A DNA stretch of 10,292 bases from Actinomycetota bacterium (GTDB lineage Bacteria > Actinomycetota > Humimicrobiia > Humimicrobiales > Humimicrobiaceae). How positions within the stretch are numbered: the stretch's first letter is position 1; each line of letters begins with the position of its first letter. The translations under genes and the position numbers were made by a program. The notes under the pieces were generated by a model. It worked only from the letters and a program-made list of their open reading frames with translations. It was not told the DNA's origin and did no database searches. The stretch is from positions 1-10,292 of the forward strand of contig JAQVEM010000041.1 of the NCBI GenBank assembly GCA_028697935.1. Reading direction: 5' to 3'. Below, one piece after another: positions 1-6,083 of the stretch.

Positions 1-1
1 A

Positions 2-799
2 ACACTTGCAGGTATGCTCATGTTTCGCGGACTTACGAATGCTATACTTAAGGGGCTTACACTTGCGCCATTTCCTGATAGTTATCTCAGGTTAACAGGA
101 GGCTTTATAGGGGATATATTTAAAGTTACCGGGGTTAATCTAAATATTACCTGCCTTGCTACCGGTATATTGATTACAATTTTTTATATTGTTTTTGCAG
201 TCAGGGGTCGTAGAAATAAGAGGAAATATAACTTTGAGGTTATATCGTTTCCATTATTTATACTCCAGATTCTTCTGGTTTCAGGTATTATTATATTATT
301 TTTCTACTGGCTTTCACGATATAAAGGGATGCCCAGAGTTCTGATTCTTATAGGAATTCTTATAGTTGTATATACATTTGTAACGCAAAATACAGTATTT
401 GGAAGATATATATATGCAACAGGTGGGAATGAAATAGCAGCACGACTTTCTGGAATTGACCCGCAGAAAGTCATGTTTTTTGTATATATGAATATGGGTG
501 TGCTGGCAACTATAACAGGTATTGTTTTTTCTGCTCGTCTTAACGCTGCTTCACCTGTTGCTGGAACTAATTTTGAACTTGATGCAATTGGAGCATGTTT
601 TATTGGTGGTGCCTCAGCTTCAGGTGGTGTTGGAACTGTTATAGGAGTCGTGGTTGGAGCTCTTGTTATGGGCGTATTAAACAATGGAATGTCTATACTT
701 GGTGTAGGTACTGAATGGCAGATGGTTATAAAAGGTATGGTATTACTGGTTGCAGTTGCTTTTGATGTGTTTTCAAAGTCAAGGTCCAGAACACTGTAA
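2..799 (+). CDS. xylH: XylH/MmsB-type sugar ABC transporter permease, 5'-truncated
   Basis: Membrane permease of a monosaccharide ABC importer (CUT2 / BPD_transp_2 family), which forms the channel with a periplasmic binding protein and a double-domain ATPase. The reading frame is open to the window edge; the first ATG at 14 is internal, because residues before it (TLAG) continue the family's hydrophobic helix. The visible 265 residues compare with about 390 for full XylH, so roughly the first third is missing. Evidence includes several hydrophobic segments, the GGNEIAARLSGID loop (about residues 140-152), the glycine-rich LDAIGACFIGGASASGGVGT segment, and the NNGMSILGV...WQMVIKG ending typical of XylH. 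Xylose is the best substrate guess because an XylR-like ROK gene follows, but GguB/MmsB-type permeases for other sugars look similar. The binding-protein and ATPase genes would be expected just upstream, outside the window. Confidence 0.87.
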   Translation, partial: TLAGMLMFRGLTNAILKGLTLAPFPDSYLRLTGGFIGDIFKVTGVNLNITCLATGILITIFYIVFAVRGRRNKRKYNFEVISFPLFILQILLVSGIIILFFYWLSRYKGMPRVLILIGILIVVYTFVTQNTVFGRYIYATGGNEIAARLSGIDPQKVMFFVYMNMGVLATITGIVFSARLNAASPVAGTNFELDAIGACFIGGASASGGVGTVIGVVVGALVMGVLNNGMSILGVGTEWQMVIKGMVLLVAVAFDVFSKSRSRTL

Positions 800-807
800 T
801 ATATATA

Positions 808-855
808 TTATTTAATTTAAATAAAAGAGCAGGTTGTAGGTTTTAAATTAAATAA
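808..855 (+). repeat. Inverted repeat / A-T hairpin after the permease gene
   Basis: Positions 808-821 and 842-855 are perfect 14-base reverse complements around a 20-base loop that starts nine bases after the permease stop. The stem is wholly A/T and has no U-tract after it, so it is not a textbook intrinsic terminator. It may protect the 3' end of the upstream operon's mRNA or contribute to termination (inference). Confidence 0.5.
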
Positions 856-978
856 AGTGCTGCATATATTATGCTATATATATTATTTACTAAAAAAGAT
901 ATTCTTATAGCATTTATTCTAATAAAAAGTGTTTTAATACAGGCAGACAGTTCATAGAAGTTATCCAGTAGCTGGAAA

Positions 979-1035
979 ATTAGTTAGTCAAGTAAATTAT
1001 AAAATTATGTTTAATAAATGCCTTGACTAACTAAT
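979..1035. promoter_or_regulatory. Inverted-repeat operator candidate for the ROK repressor
   Basis: Arms 979-992 (ATTAGTTAGTCAAG) and 1022-1035 (CTTGACTAACTAAT) are perfect 14-base reverse complements separated by 29 bases. Each arm carries TTAGTTAGT, close to the TTAGTTTGT half-site of the Bacillus XylR operator as I recall it. Arm centres are 43 bp apart, about four helical turns, so two bound proteins would lie on the same DNA face. The right arm contains the -35 box of the promoter at 1023-1051. The gene just downstream is a ROK repressor, so autoregulation is the natural reading. Binding itself is inferred. Confidence 0.62.
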
Positions 1036-1051
1036 AATTTATTAATATAAT
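1023..1051 (+). promoter_or_regulatory. Sigma-70-type promoter of the ROK gene
   Basis: TTGACT at 1023-1028, a 17-base spacer, and a consensus TATAAT at 1046-1051. Transcription would begin near 1058, leaving a leader of about 60 bases before the ROK start. The -35 box lies inside the right arm of the inverted repeat, so a bound repressor would block RNA polymerase. In a region this rich in A/T a TATAAT alone means little; the correctly spaced TTGACT makes this site credible. Confidence 0.65.
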
Positions 1052-1118
1052 AATTGCACGAGTAAATGTAAATAAGTAAAAAATATAAAACTTCTAAAAA
1101 AATAAATTTACAGCAATA

Positions 1119-2333
1119 ATGATTTCCATAAAAAAACCAAAAACTCTTAAACAAACAAACAGAAAGGTGATATTGAATATTCTCCGTGACTCTGGAGAAG
1201 TTTCTGTTGCTGACCTTTCCAAGAAAGTGAATCTTAGTAAACCTACTCTTATGGCGATTATTGACTATTATCTAAAAAAGGGTCTTGTTATGAATGTAGG
1301 TAAGGGTAACTCCACAGAGGAGGGTGGTAAAAAACCTAATATTTATAAGTTTAATGAAGATGGGGGTTACGCAATTGGTATGATTATATCAGCAAATAAA
1401 CTGGCAGGCGTGATTACAAATTTAAAAAATAAAATTCTATTTAAGGAAACATTACCTCTGGAATCAAATGAAAAATTTGATAGTGTTCTGGAGAAAATAG
1501 TTGATTTGTATAATGACCTTATAATTGGTGCCGAAATTAATAGGGAAAAAATTATTGGTCTTGCAATAGGTGCATATGGCATAACTAATTTCGATAAGGG
1601 AGAAGTTATCTTTTCACCCCATTTTCCATCCTGGGGTAAAAACTTAAATCTCAGGGAAAAAGTAAAGGGCAAAATACCTGATGAGATTCCGATTATCATA
1701 GATAACCATTCAAGATTTCAGGTTTTTGCTGAAAAGGTTCTTGGTCTTGGAAGAGATAAAGATAATATTGTGGCCATTCAGGCAGGCAAAGGAATGGTAG
1801 CTGGAGTAATAATTGATAATGAAATTAAGAGAGGCAATCATTACCTGATAGGTGAAATCGGGCATATGATAATAGACCCGGAGGCAAGAGAAATCTGTGC
1901 TTGTGGAGGAAAAGGATGCTTTGAAGCGATGGTAACAACTAATAGAATAGTTAGAATGGTAGAGGAGAGATATAGCTATTATCCAGACTCAATTATTTTT
2001 AATGGAGATGGTTCTAAAAATATTGATATTTATAAAATATTTGATGCTTTAGATAAAAAAGACAAACTCGCTCTGGAAATTATGAATGATGTAATAAACT
2101 GGTTTGGGATCGGGATATCCAATATCATCCTTATGTATGATCCTCAGGTTGTAATAATTCAGGGAATTTTTACAAAGGCTGGTGATTATTTTCTCGAAAG
2201 TGTGAGAGAAAAAATAAATAAAATATCTCTTTTTTCAATAAAAAGAAAAACAGAAATAAAATACTCCGAGCTTGGCGATAATGCAGGAGTATTAGGAGCA
2301 GCATCATTTGTTCTGTCAAAATTTTTTGAATAA
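1119..2333 (+). CDS. ROK-family transcriptional repressor (XylR/NagC-like)
   Basis: Predicted sugar-responsive DNA-binding repressor, 404 residues, a normal length for ROK regulators. An N-terminal winged helix-turn-helix spans about residues 14-75 (SVADLSKKVNLSKPTLMAII is the HTH), followed by the ROK sugar-binding fold. The zinc signature is intact: GEIGH at 245-249, then C260-x-C262-G-x-x-G-C267-x-E269. Kinase features are degraded: no DxGxT phosphate loop is seen near residue 90, and the END motif that carries the catalytic Asp in ROK sugar kinases reads D195-N196-H197. This fits a regulator, not a sugar kinase. The ATG at 1119 is the only sensible start, since an in-frame stop lies at 1095 and no ATG, GTG or TTG occurs between. 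It has no clear Shine-Dalgarno sequence, only A-rich leader. The ligand is probably xylose or a related sugar, inferred from the adjacent XylH-type gene and the operator-like repeat. Confidence 0.88.
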   Translation: MISIKKPKTLKQTNRKVILNILRDSGEVSVADLSKKVNLSKPTLMAIIDYYLKKGLVMNVGKGNSTEEGGKKPNIYKFNEDGGYAIGMIISANKLAGVITNLKNKILFKETLPLESNEKFDSVLEKIVDLYNDLIIGAEINREKIIGLAIGAYGITNFDKGEVIFSPHFPSWGKNLNLREKVKGKIPDEIPIIIDNHSRFQVFAEKVLGLGRDKDNIVAIQAGKGMVAGVIIDNEIKRGNHYLIGEIGHMIIDPEAREICACGGKGCFEAMVTTNRIVRMVEERYSYYPDSIIFNGDGSKNIDIYKIFDALDKKDKLALEIMNDVINWFGIGISNIILMYDPQVVIIQGIFTKAGDYFLESVREKINKISLFSIKRKTEIKYSELGDNAGVLGAASFVLSKFFE

Positions 2334-2380
2334 TATTAAATAAATTTAGAATATTAATATTATTAATAAAAATATGAGTT

Positions 2381-2391
2381 AAAGGAGGTGA
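2381..2391 (+). promoter_or_regulatory. Orphan strong Shine-Dalgarno sequence in the binding-protein leader
   Basis: AAAGGAGGTGA is near-perfect anti-16S complementarity, better than any used by a gene in the window. No ATG, GTG or TTG follows at usable spacing. The next ATG (2411) is about 20 bases away and opens only a four-codon frame. It lies 116 bases before the binding-protein GTG. It could be a ribosome-binding mRNA stabiliser of the STAB-SD kind known in Bacillus leaders, or the relic of a lost gene start; both are inference. Confidence 0.5.
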
Positions 2392-2412
2392 ACAATATAA
2401 AGAAAGAAAAAT

Positions 2413-2459
2413 GAGATTTGTCTAAGCACGCCGATAGAGCTTTATCTTAAACAAATCTC
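2413..2459 (+). other. Stem-loop in the binding-protein mRNA leader
   Basis: GAGATTTGT (2413-2421) pairs perfectly with ACAAATCTC (2451-2459). After one mismatch, TAAG (2423-2426) can pair with CTTA (2446-2449), leaving a 19-base loop. The apical part is richer in G/C than its surroundings. An alternative inner hairpin can form at 2433-2446 (GATAG with TTATC, including one G-U pair), competing with the TAAG/CTTA pairing. There is no U-tract, so it is not a terminator. It sits between the orphan Shine-Dalgarno sequence and the true one. I do not recognise it as a known riboswitch class. Confidence 0.5.
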
Positions 2460-2490
2460 TGGATTATTTTATCAAATAAAAAAATAATTA

Positions 2491-2497
2491 AAAGGAG
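2491..2497 (+). promoter_or_regulatory. Ribosome binding site that sets a GTG start
   Basis: AAAGGAG ends directly against the ATG at 2498, which leaves no spacing for initiation there. The in-frame GTG at 2507 is nine bases downstream, an ordinary distance. This supports the GTG as the start of the binding-protein gene. Confidence 0.65.
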
Positions 2498-2506
2498 ATG
2501 AAAAAA

Positions 2507-3850
2507 GTGAAAAAAATATTAACGCTTACCCTGGTTGCTGTTTTTATGGTTTCAATGCTGTTAATGGGTACTTCGTGCAAAGGAGCAGAAGAAGAACCAG
2601 CAGCACCAGCAGAAGAACCAGCAGCAGAGGAACCAGCACCAGAGGAAAAAGAGCCGGTTACTATAACCTGGTGGCATATACAGACTGAAGAATCTCAGAA
2701 GGCTTACTGGCAGGATCTTGCTGATAGGTTTATGGATGCCAATCCTCATGTTACCATTGAAATTACAGTTATGGAAAATGAAAACTTCAAAGCCAAGATG
2801 ACTACTGTTATGCAGACCGGAGAAGTTCCTGACCTGTTCCAGAGCTGGGGCGGCGGAACAATGAATGCCCAGGTTGAAGCAGGGTTACTGAAAGATATTA
2901 CGGATAAACTTGCCGAAGACGGCTTTGCTGATACAATCTCACCTGGTGCTCTTGGAGTCTATTCCTATAATGGCAGAAACTATGGTGTTCCCAGAGACAT
3001 GGGAATGGTTGGTATCTTTTACAATACCGAATTATTCGATAAGGCAGGAGTTACAGCTCCGATAGCAACATGGGCCGATCTTCTTGAAGCTGTTGATAAA
3101 TTTAATGCAGCAGGTATTACCCCCATTGCAGAAGCTGCAGGCGATAAATGGCCGGCTGCATTTTCCTGGGAATACCTTGTAACCCGTATTGGTGGACAGG
3201 CTGCTTTTGATGCTGCTGCTAATACAAGAACAGGCTCATTTACCGACGAGCCTTTTGTACAGGCCGGTTATAAACTTCTGGAACTTGTTGATGCAGATGC
3301 ATATCAGGATGGCTTCCTTGCAGCAACATGGGGCGACGCAGCAACTATTATGGGTAATGGTGAAGCAGCTATGAACTGCATGGGACAATGGGGTCCCGGT
3401 TCATACAGAGAAAATAGTGCTGATGGCAAAGGAATCGACGACAAATTAGGCTGGTTCCCCTTCCCGATGGTTGAAGGTGGAGCTGGCAATCCCAATGATG
3501 CACTTGGAGGAGGTAATGGATTTGTAGTTGGTAAAGATGCACCTGATGAAGCCGTAGATTTCCTTAAATTCATGCTAACTGTAGAAGAGCAGGATAAGCA
3601 GACAGAGCTGGGGATGGGCGTTCCGGTTGTAAAAGGTGCCACAGTAGAAGATCCTATACTTTTACAGATTATTGAAGGAAGAGATAAAGCTGAATATCTG
3701 CAGCTTTATTATGACCAGTATCTCCCGCCTGCTATGGGTTCTGTTGTTAATGATATAGTTCAGGGAATAATGGCTAAAGCCATGACACCTGAAGAAGCAT
3801 GTCAGATGCTTGAAGACTCAGCTGTTGAAAACATTGGACCGAGAAAGTAA
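2507..3850 (+). CDS. Carbohydrate ABC transporter solute-binding lipoprotein (CUT1, family 1)
   Basis: Extracytoplasmic sugar or oligosaccharide receptor that delivers its ligand to the two permeases encoded downstream. Using the GTG start the protein has 447 residues, typical for this family. A signal peptide with a KK start and a hydrophobic core is followed by MGTSC, giving lipidation at C24; the -3 glycine makes it a relaxed lipobox. Residues about 25-45 form a low-complexity E/P/A linker that spaces the domain from the membrane. The mature fold begins at VTITWWH and includes the NFKAKMTTVMQTGEVPDLFQSWGGG segment, the YGVPRDMGMVGIFYNTELF segment, and WPAAFSWEYLV, all usual for MalE-like proteins. 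Aromatic residues are plentiful, as in sugar-stacking sites. Its coding DNA is visibly richer in G/C than its neighbours, which may reflect codon choice for high expression. The exact sugar cannot be read from the sequence. Confidence 0.9.
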   Translation: MKKILTLTLVAVFMVSMLLMGTSCKGAEEEPAAPAEEPAAEEPAPEEKEPVTITWWHIQTEESQKAYWQDLADRFMDANPHVTIEITVMENENFKAKMTTVMQTGEVPDLFQSWGGGTMNAQVEAGLLKDITDKLAEDGFADTISPGALGVYSYNGRNYGVPRDMGMVGIFYNTELFDKAGVTAPIATWADLLEAVDKFNAAGITPIAEAAGDKWPAAFSWEYLVTRIGGQAAFDAAANTRTGSFTDEPFVQAGYKLLELVDADAYQDGFLAATWGDAATIMGNGEAAMNCMGQWGPGSYRENSADGKGIDDKLGWFPFPMVEGGAGNPNDALGGGNGFVVGKDAPDEAVDFLKFMLTVEEQDKQTELGMGVPVVKGATVEDPILLQIIEGRDKAEYLQLYYDQYLPPAMGSVVNDIVQGIMAKAMTPEEACQMLEDSAVENIGPRK

Positions 3851-3876
3851 TGGAAGTAACTGGATCTTAATTATAA

Positions 3877-3904
3877 AGGGATTGGGTTTAAATACCCAAT
3901 CCCT
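3877..3904 (+). other. Intercistronic hairpin between binding-protein and permease genes
   Basis: AGGGATTGGGT (3877-3887) and ACCCAATCCCT (3894-3904) form a perfect 11-bp stem with loop TTAAAT, starting 26 bases after the binding-protein stop. It is followed by an A-tract, not a T-tract, so a standard intrinsic terminator is unlikely on either strand. In malE-malF type operons such structures protect the upstream mRNA and give more receptor than permease; the same role is inferred here. Confidence 0.65.
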
Positions 3905-3958
3905 GAAAAAAAATTAAGATTGTTTTAAAAAAATTAAAAATTTTTAATAGAGAAATTT

Positions 3959-3987
3959 TTAAGAAAAGGTAATATTTTTTATATAAT
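3959..3987 (+). promoter_or_regulatory. Possible weak promoter before the permease genes
   Basis: TTAAGA (3959-3964), a 17-base spacer and TATAAT (3982-3987) lie just before the first permease gene. The -35 matches four of six consensus bases and the region is A/T-rich, so chance is a real alternative. A start near 3994 would leave almost no leader before the ATG at 3999. Confidence 0.22.
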
Positions 3988-3998
3988 AATCAGAAGGG

Positions 3999-4916
3999 AT
4001 GGTTACCATAGAAACACTAAAGAAAAGAAAGTCCCGTAGATTTAGTAGTGATAGAATAAAAGTTTTTTTATTCCTTATTCCTGCTGCTGTTCTTTTACTT
4101 GTTTTTCTGGTTATTCCTATATTTCAGTGTCTCTATTACAGTTTATTTAACTGGAATGGAATGGGCCCTGCAGAGGATTTTATAGGAATAATAAATTATA
4201 AAAAAATAATAAGCGATAATGTTTTTTTAAGAGCCCTGGGAAATACTTTTGCTATTGTCGGGTTATCATTATTTGTGCAGCTTCCACTTGCTTTATTCCT
4301 GGCTATTATGATTGGACGTGGAATAAAAGGTCGGGCTTTTTATAGAACAGTATTTTTCCTGCCCTATGTTCTCTCGGAAACCATAACTGCTGTTATGTGG
4401 AGGATTCTTTATAATCCAGACCCGAGCAGAGGTTTTATAAATGCAGTTTTTCAGGCATTTGGATGGAAAATGCAGGACTGGCTGGGTAATATGAACCTTG
4501 TTTTGTTTTCAATATTTATTGTACTTACATGGAAATATATTGGATTTCATATGCTTTTATATATAACAGGTCTGCAAAATATTCCCCGTGATGTTGAGGA
4601 AGCAGCTTTAATTGATGGGGTAAACAAACGGCAGATGTTAACATATATAACCCTACCATTATTAGGTGGAACTATAAGAACATCAGCATATTTATCGGTT
4701 CTTGGTTCACTGCAGGTATATGCTATAGTATGGATTATGACCAAAGGTGGTCCGGTTAATGCAAGCGAAGTTCTGTCAACTTACATGTACCGCTTTAGTT
4801 TTGTGCGGTTCCAGCTGGGTTATGGTGCTGCTGTAGCAATAGTGATGTTAATTATTTCACTCATTTTTTCTGTAACATATATGAGTATAACACGCAGAAC
4901 AGAACATATAGCTTAG
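3999..4916 (+). CDS. Carbohydrate ABC transporter permease, MalF/UgpA-like (CUT1)
   Basis: Inner-membrane channel subunit of the oligosaccharide importer, 305 residues, with about six hydrophobic helices; the first is at roughly residues 22-46 (VFLFLIPAAVLLLVFLVIPI). The EAA loop that docks the ATPase is clear: E201-A202-A203, D206-G207, then I217 and L219-P220. The TKGGP motif near the C-terminus and MYR..F are also usual in this family. The start is uncertain. AGAAGGG at 3992-3998 abuts the ATG with no spacing, and no ATG, GTG or TTG occurs at a better distance in this frame (the codon at nine bases is ATA). The ATG is kept by default. The gene ends 13 bases before the second permease, so the two are surely cotranscribed. 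Confidence 0.92.
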   Translation: MVTIETLKKRKSRRFSSDRIKVFLFLIPAAVLLLVFLVIPIFQCLYYSLFNWNGMGPAEDFIGIINYKKIISDNVFLRALGNTFAIVGLSLFVQLPLALFLAIMIGRGIKGRAFYRTVFFLPYVLSETITAVMWRILYNPDPSRGFINAVFQAFGWKMQDWLGNMNLVLFSIFIVLTWKYIGFHMLLYITGLQNIPRDVEEAALIDGVNKRQMLTYITLPLLGGTIRTSAYLSVLGSLQVYAIVWIMTKGGPVNASEVLSTYMYRFSFVRFQLGYGAAVAIVMLIISLIFSVTYMSITRRTEHIA

Positions 4917-4929
4917 AAAGGATTAATTT

Positions 4930-5787
4930 ATGTCAGATAGTGATGCAAAAAAAAGTTTAAAATTTATTGAAATAATTCCAGTAATATTAAAATATATTGT
5001 TCTTGTACTTGCTTTACTCTTTATTCTGGTTCCGATAGTAATTATTATATTCGGTGGACTAAAAACACGTGGAGAATTTTATACCACTCCTTACATGCCT
5101 CCTATACCTCCAAAATGGGGCAATATTATAAAAATTTTAAATATGCCAATTTTCTGGTACATGATGCGTAACAGTATAGTTGTAACACTTGCATCCACAG
5201 CAGGAGTGGTAATTGTTTCTTCAATGTCTGCTTTTGTATTTGCCCGTATAGATTTTAAGGGAAAGGGTTCCTTATTTCAATTTTTTACTCTCGGTCTTAT
5301 GTTTCCTGCTACAGTAGCTATTTTACCGATATTCCTTATAGTAAGACAGCTGGGTTTACAGAATAACCTTATATCAGTAATACTTGTTCTGACTACATTT
5401 CAGATTTCTATGTCAACTGTAATCCTTCGTAATTTTTTCATGGAAATTCCTTCAGAACTTCAGGACGCTGCAATGATAGATGGATGTACCACAATAGGAT
5501 TTTTCTGGCGTATACTGCTGCCACTGGCAAAGCCATCTCTGGCTGCTGTAGCATCTCTGGCTGTGGTTAACACATGGAATGATCTGCTGGTGACCCTTGT
5601 TTTGATAGATAAAGAAAGATTATGGACTCTGCAGCTTGGAGTAATGCAATTCCAGGGTCAGTATGGTCAGGATTTATCTCTTGTATCTGCATTTCTTATA
5701 TTAGCAGCCATACCCGCTGTAATATTTTACATATTTGCTCAGCGTCATATTGTTTCTGGTCTAACAGCAGGTTCAATAAAAGGTTAA
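4930..5787 (+). CDS. Carbohydrate ABC transporter permease, MalG/UgpE-like (CUT1)
   Basis: Second channel subunit, 285 residues, normal for MalG-type proteins. Six hydrophobic helices are visible, starting at about residues 17-42. The EAA-type loop reads L177-Q178-D179-A180-A181, D184-G185, I195 and L197-P198. This is the usual MalG variant, in which the first Glu is often replaced. The C-terminus ends in GLTAGSIKG, the typical G-x-x-x-GAxKG ending of this family. The ATG has a good ribosome site, AGAAAGG at 4915-4921, eight bases away. No ATPase gene follows; CUT1 importers often share one MsmK/UgpC-type ATPase encoded elsewhere in the genome. Confidence 0.93.
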   Translation: MSDSDAKKSLKFIEIIPVILKYIVLVLALLFILVPIVIIIFGGLKTRGEFYTTPYMPPIPPKWGNIIKILNMPIFWYMMRNSIVVTLASTAGVVIVSSMSAFVFARIDFKGKGSLFQFFTLGLMFPATVAILPIFLIVRQLGLQNNLISVILVLTTFQISMSTVILRNFFMEIPSELQDAAMIDGCTTIGFFWRILLPLAKPSLAAVASLAVVNTWNDLLVTLVLIDKERLWTLQLGVMQFQGQYGQDLSLVSAFLILAAIPAVIFYIFAQRHIVSGLTAGSIKG

Positions 5788-6083
5788 TTTAATAGGAGCT
5801 AATTCAATTTACTGATGATAGGGTAAAAGGTAGCTGGTTCAACCTGTTTCAAAAACACATTTATAGATAAAACATAATGTTAAAATAAATAATATTTATA
5901 AATTAGCATTTTAATAAACAGTTTGTATAAGTTTATTAGCTTTTTATGGAGCTAAAAAGTATAAATTATAAATGTAACCTTTAAATAGTTGATTCATTTT
6001 AAATAAATTATAAAAAATAAGTGATGTAAATTATTTTATAATCACCCTTAAGATTAAAATTTTTATAAGAAAGGTTAGTTTAA
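5788..6083. other. Intergenic region before the GH3 gene
   Basis: These 296 bases are A/T-rich and hold no supportable gene. A nine-base palindrome GGTTCAACC lies at 5836-5844. A short hairpin CTTTTT/AAAAAG lies around 5940-5959. A TATAAT at 6037-6042 has no matching -35. There is no clear terminator after the permease gene, so read-through into the GH3 gene is possible, with or without an extra promoter here. Confidence 0.45.

Larger units (their letters stand above)
800..1118. other. Regulatory intergenic region between permease and ROK gene
   Basis: This 319-nt stretch has no supportable gene. It holds an A/T hairpin right after the permease stop (808-855), a small palindrome GCATA-TAT-TATGC (862-874), another small palindrome TCCAG-TAG-CTGGA (964-976), then the large inverted repeat and promoter described separately. 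The DNA from about 1052 to 1118 is the presumed untranslated leader of the ROK gene and is A-rich. Confidence 0.7.

Noticed and set aside
304..684. Minus-strand open frame opposite the XylH-type gene
   Set aside because: It lies wholly inside a clearly coding gene, has no family features, and reads as a shadow of the permease codons. The same holds for the other minus-strand and alternate-frame open frames inside 1119-8459.
2411..2425. Four-codon reading frame (M-R-F-V-stop) after the orphan Shine-Dalgarno
   Set aside because: Spacing of about 20 bases is too long for efficient initiation and the peptide has no leader-peptide features such as repeated regulatory codons.
2413..2459. A known riboswitch in the binding-protein leader
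   Set aside because: I could not match the stem-loop to the core of any riboswitch class I know; it is reported only as an unassigned structure.
2585..2650. Tandem DNA repeat in the E/P/A-coding stretch of the lipoprotein gene
   Set aside because: The repeats follow from a low-complexity protein linker common after lipoboxes in such receptors; not a CRISPR or mobile-element signal.
3877..3904. Intrinsic terminator after the binding-protein gene
   Set aside because: The stem is followed by an A-tract rather than a T-tract on the + strand, and there is no good T-run on the minus strand either.
5836..5844. GGTTCAACC as a tRNA T-arm or LacI-type operator
   Set aside because: No acceptor, D or anticodon arms fit around it, and LacI-type operators normally have a central CG. 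A nine-base palindrome alone is not enough.
6009..6042. Promoter for the GH3 gene around TATAAA/TATAAT
   Set aside because: No -35 box with at least four matching bases sits at 16-18 bases; A/T-rich DNA yields such -10 matches by chance.
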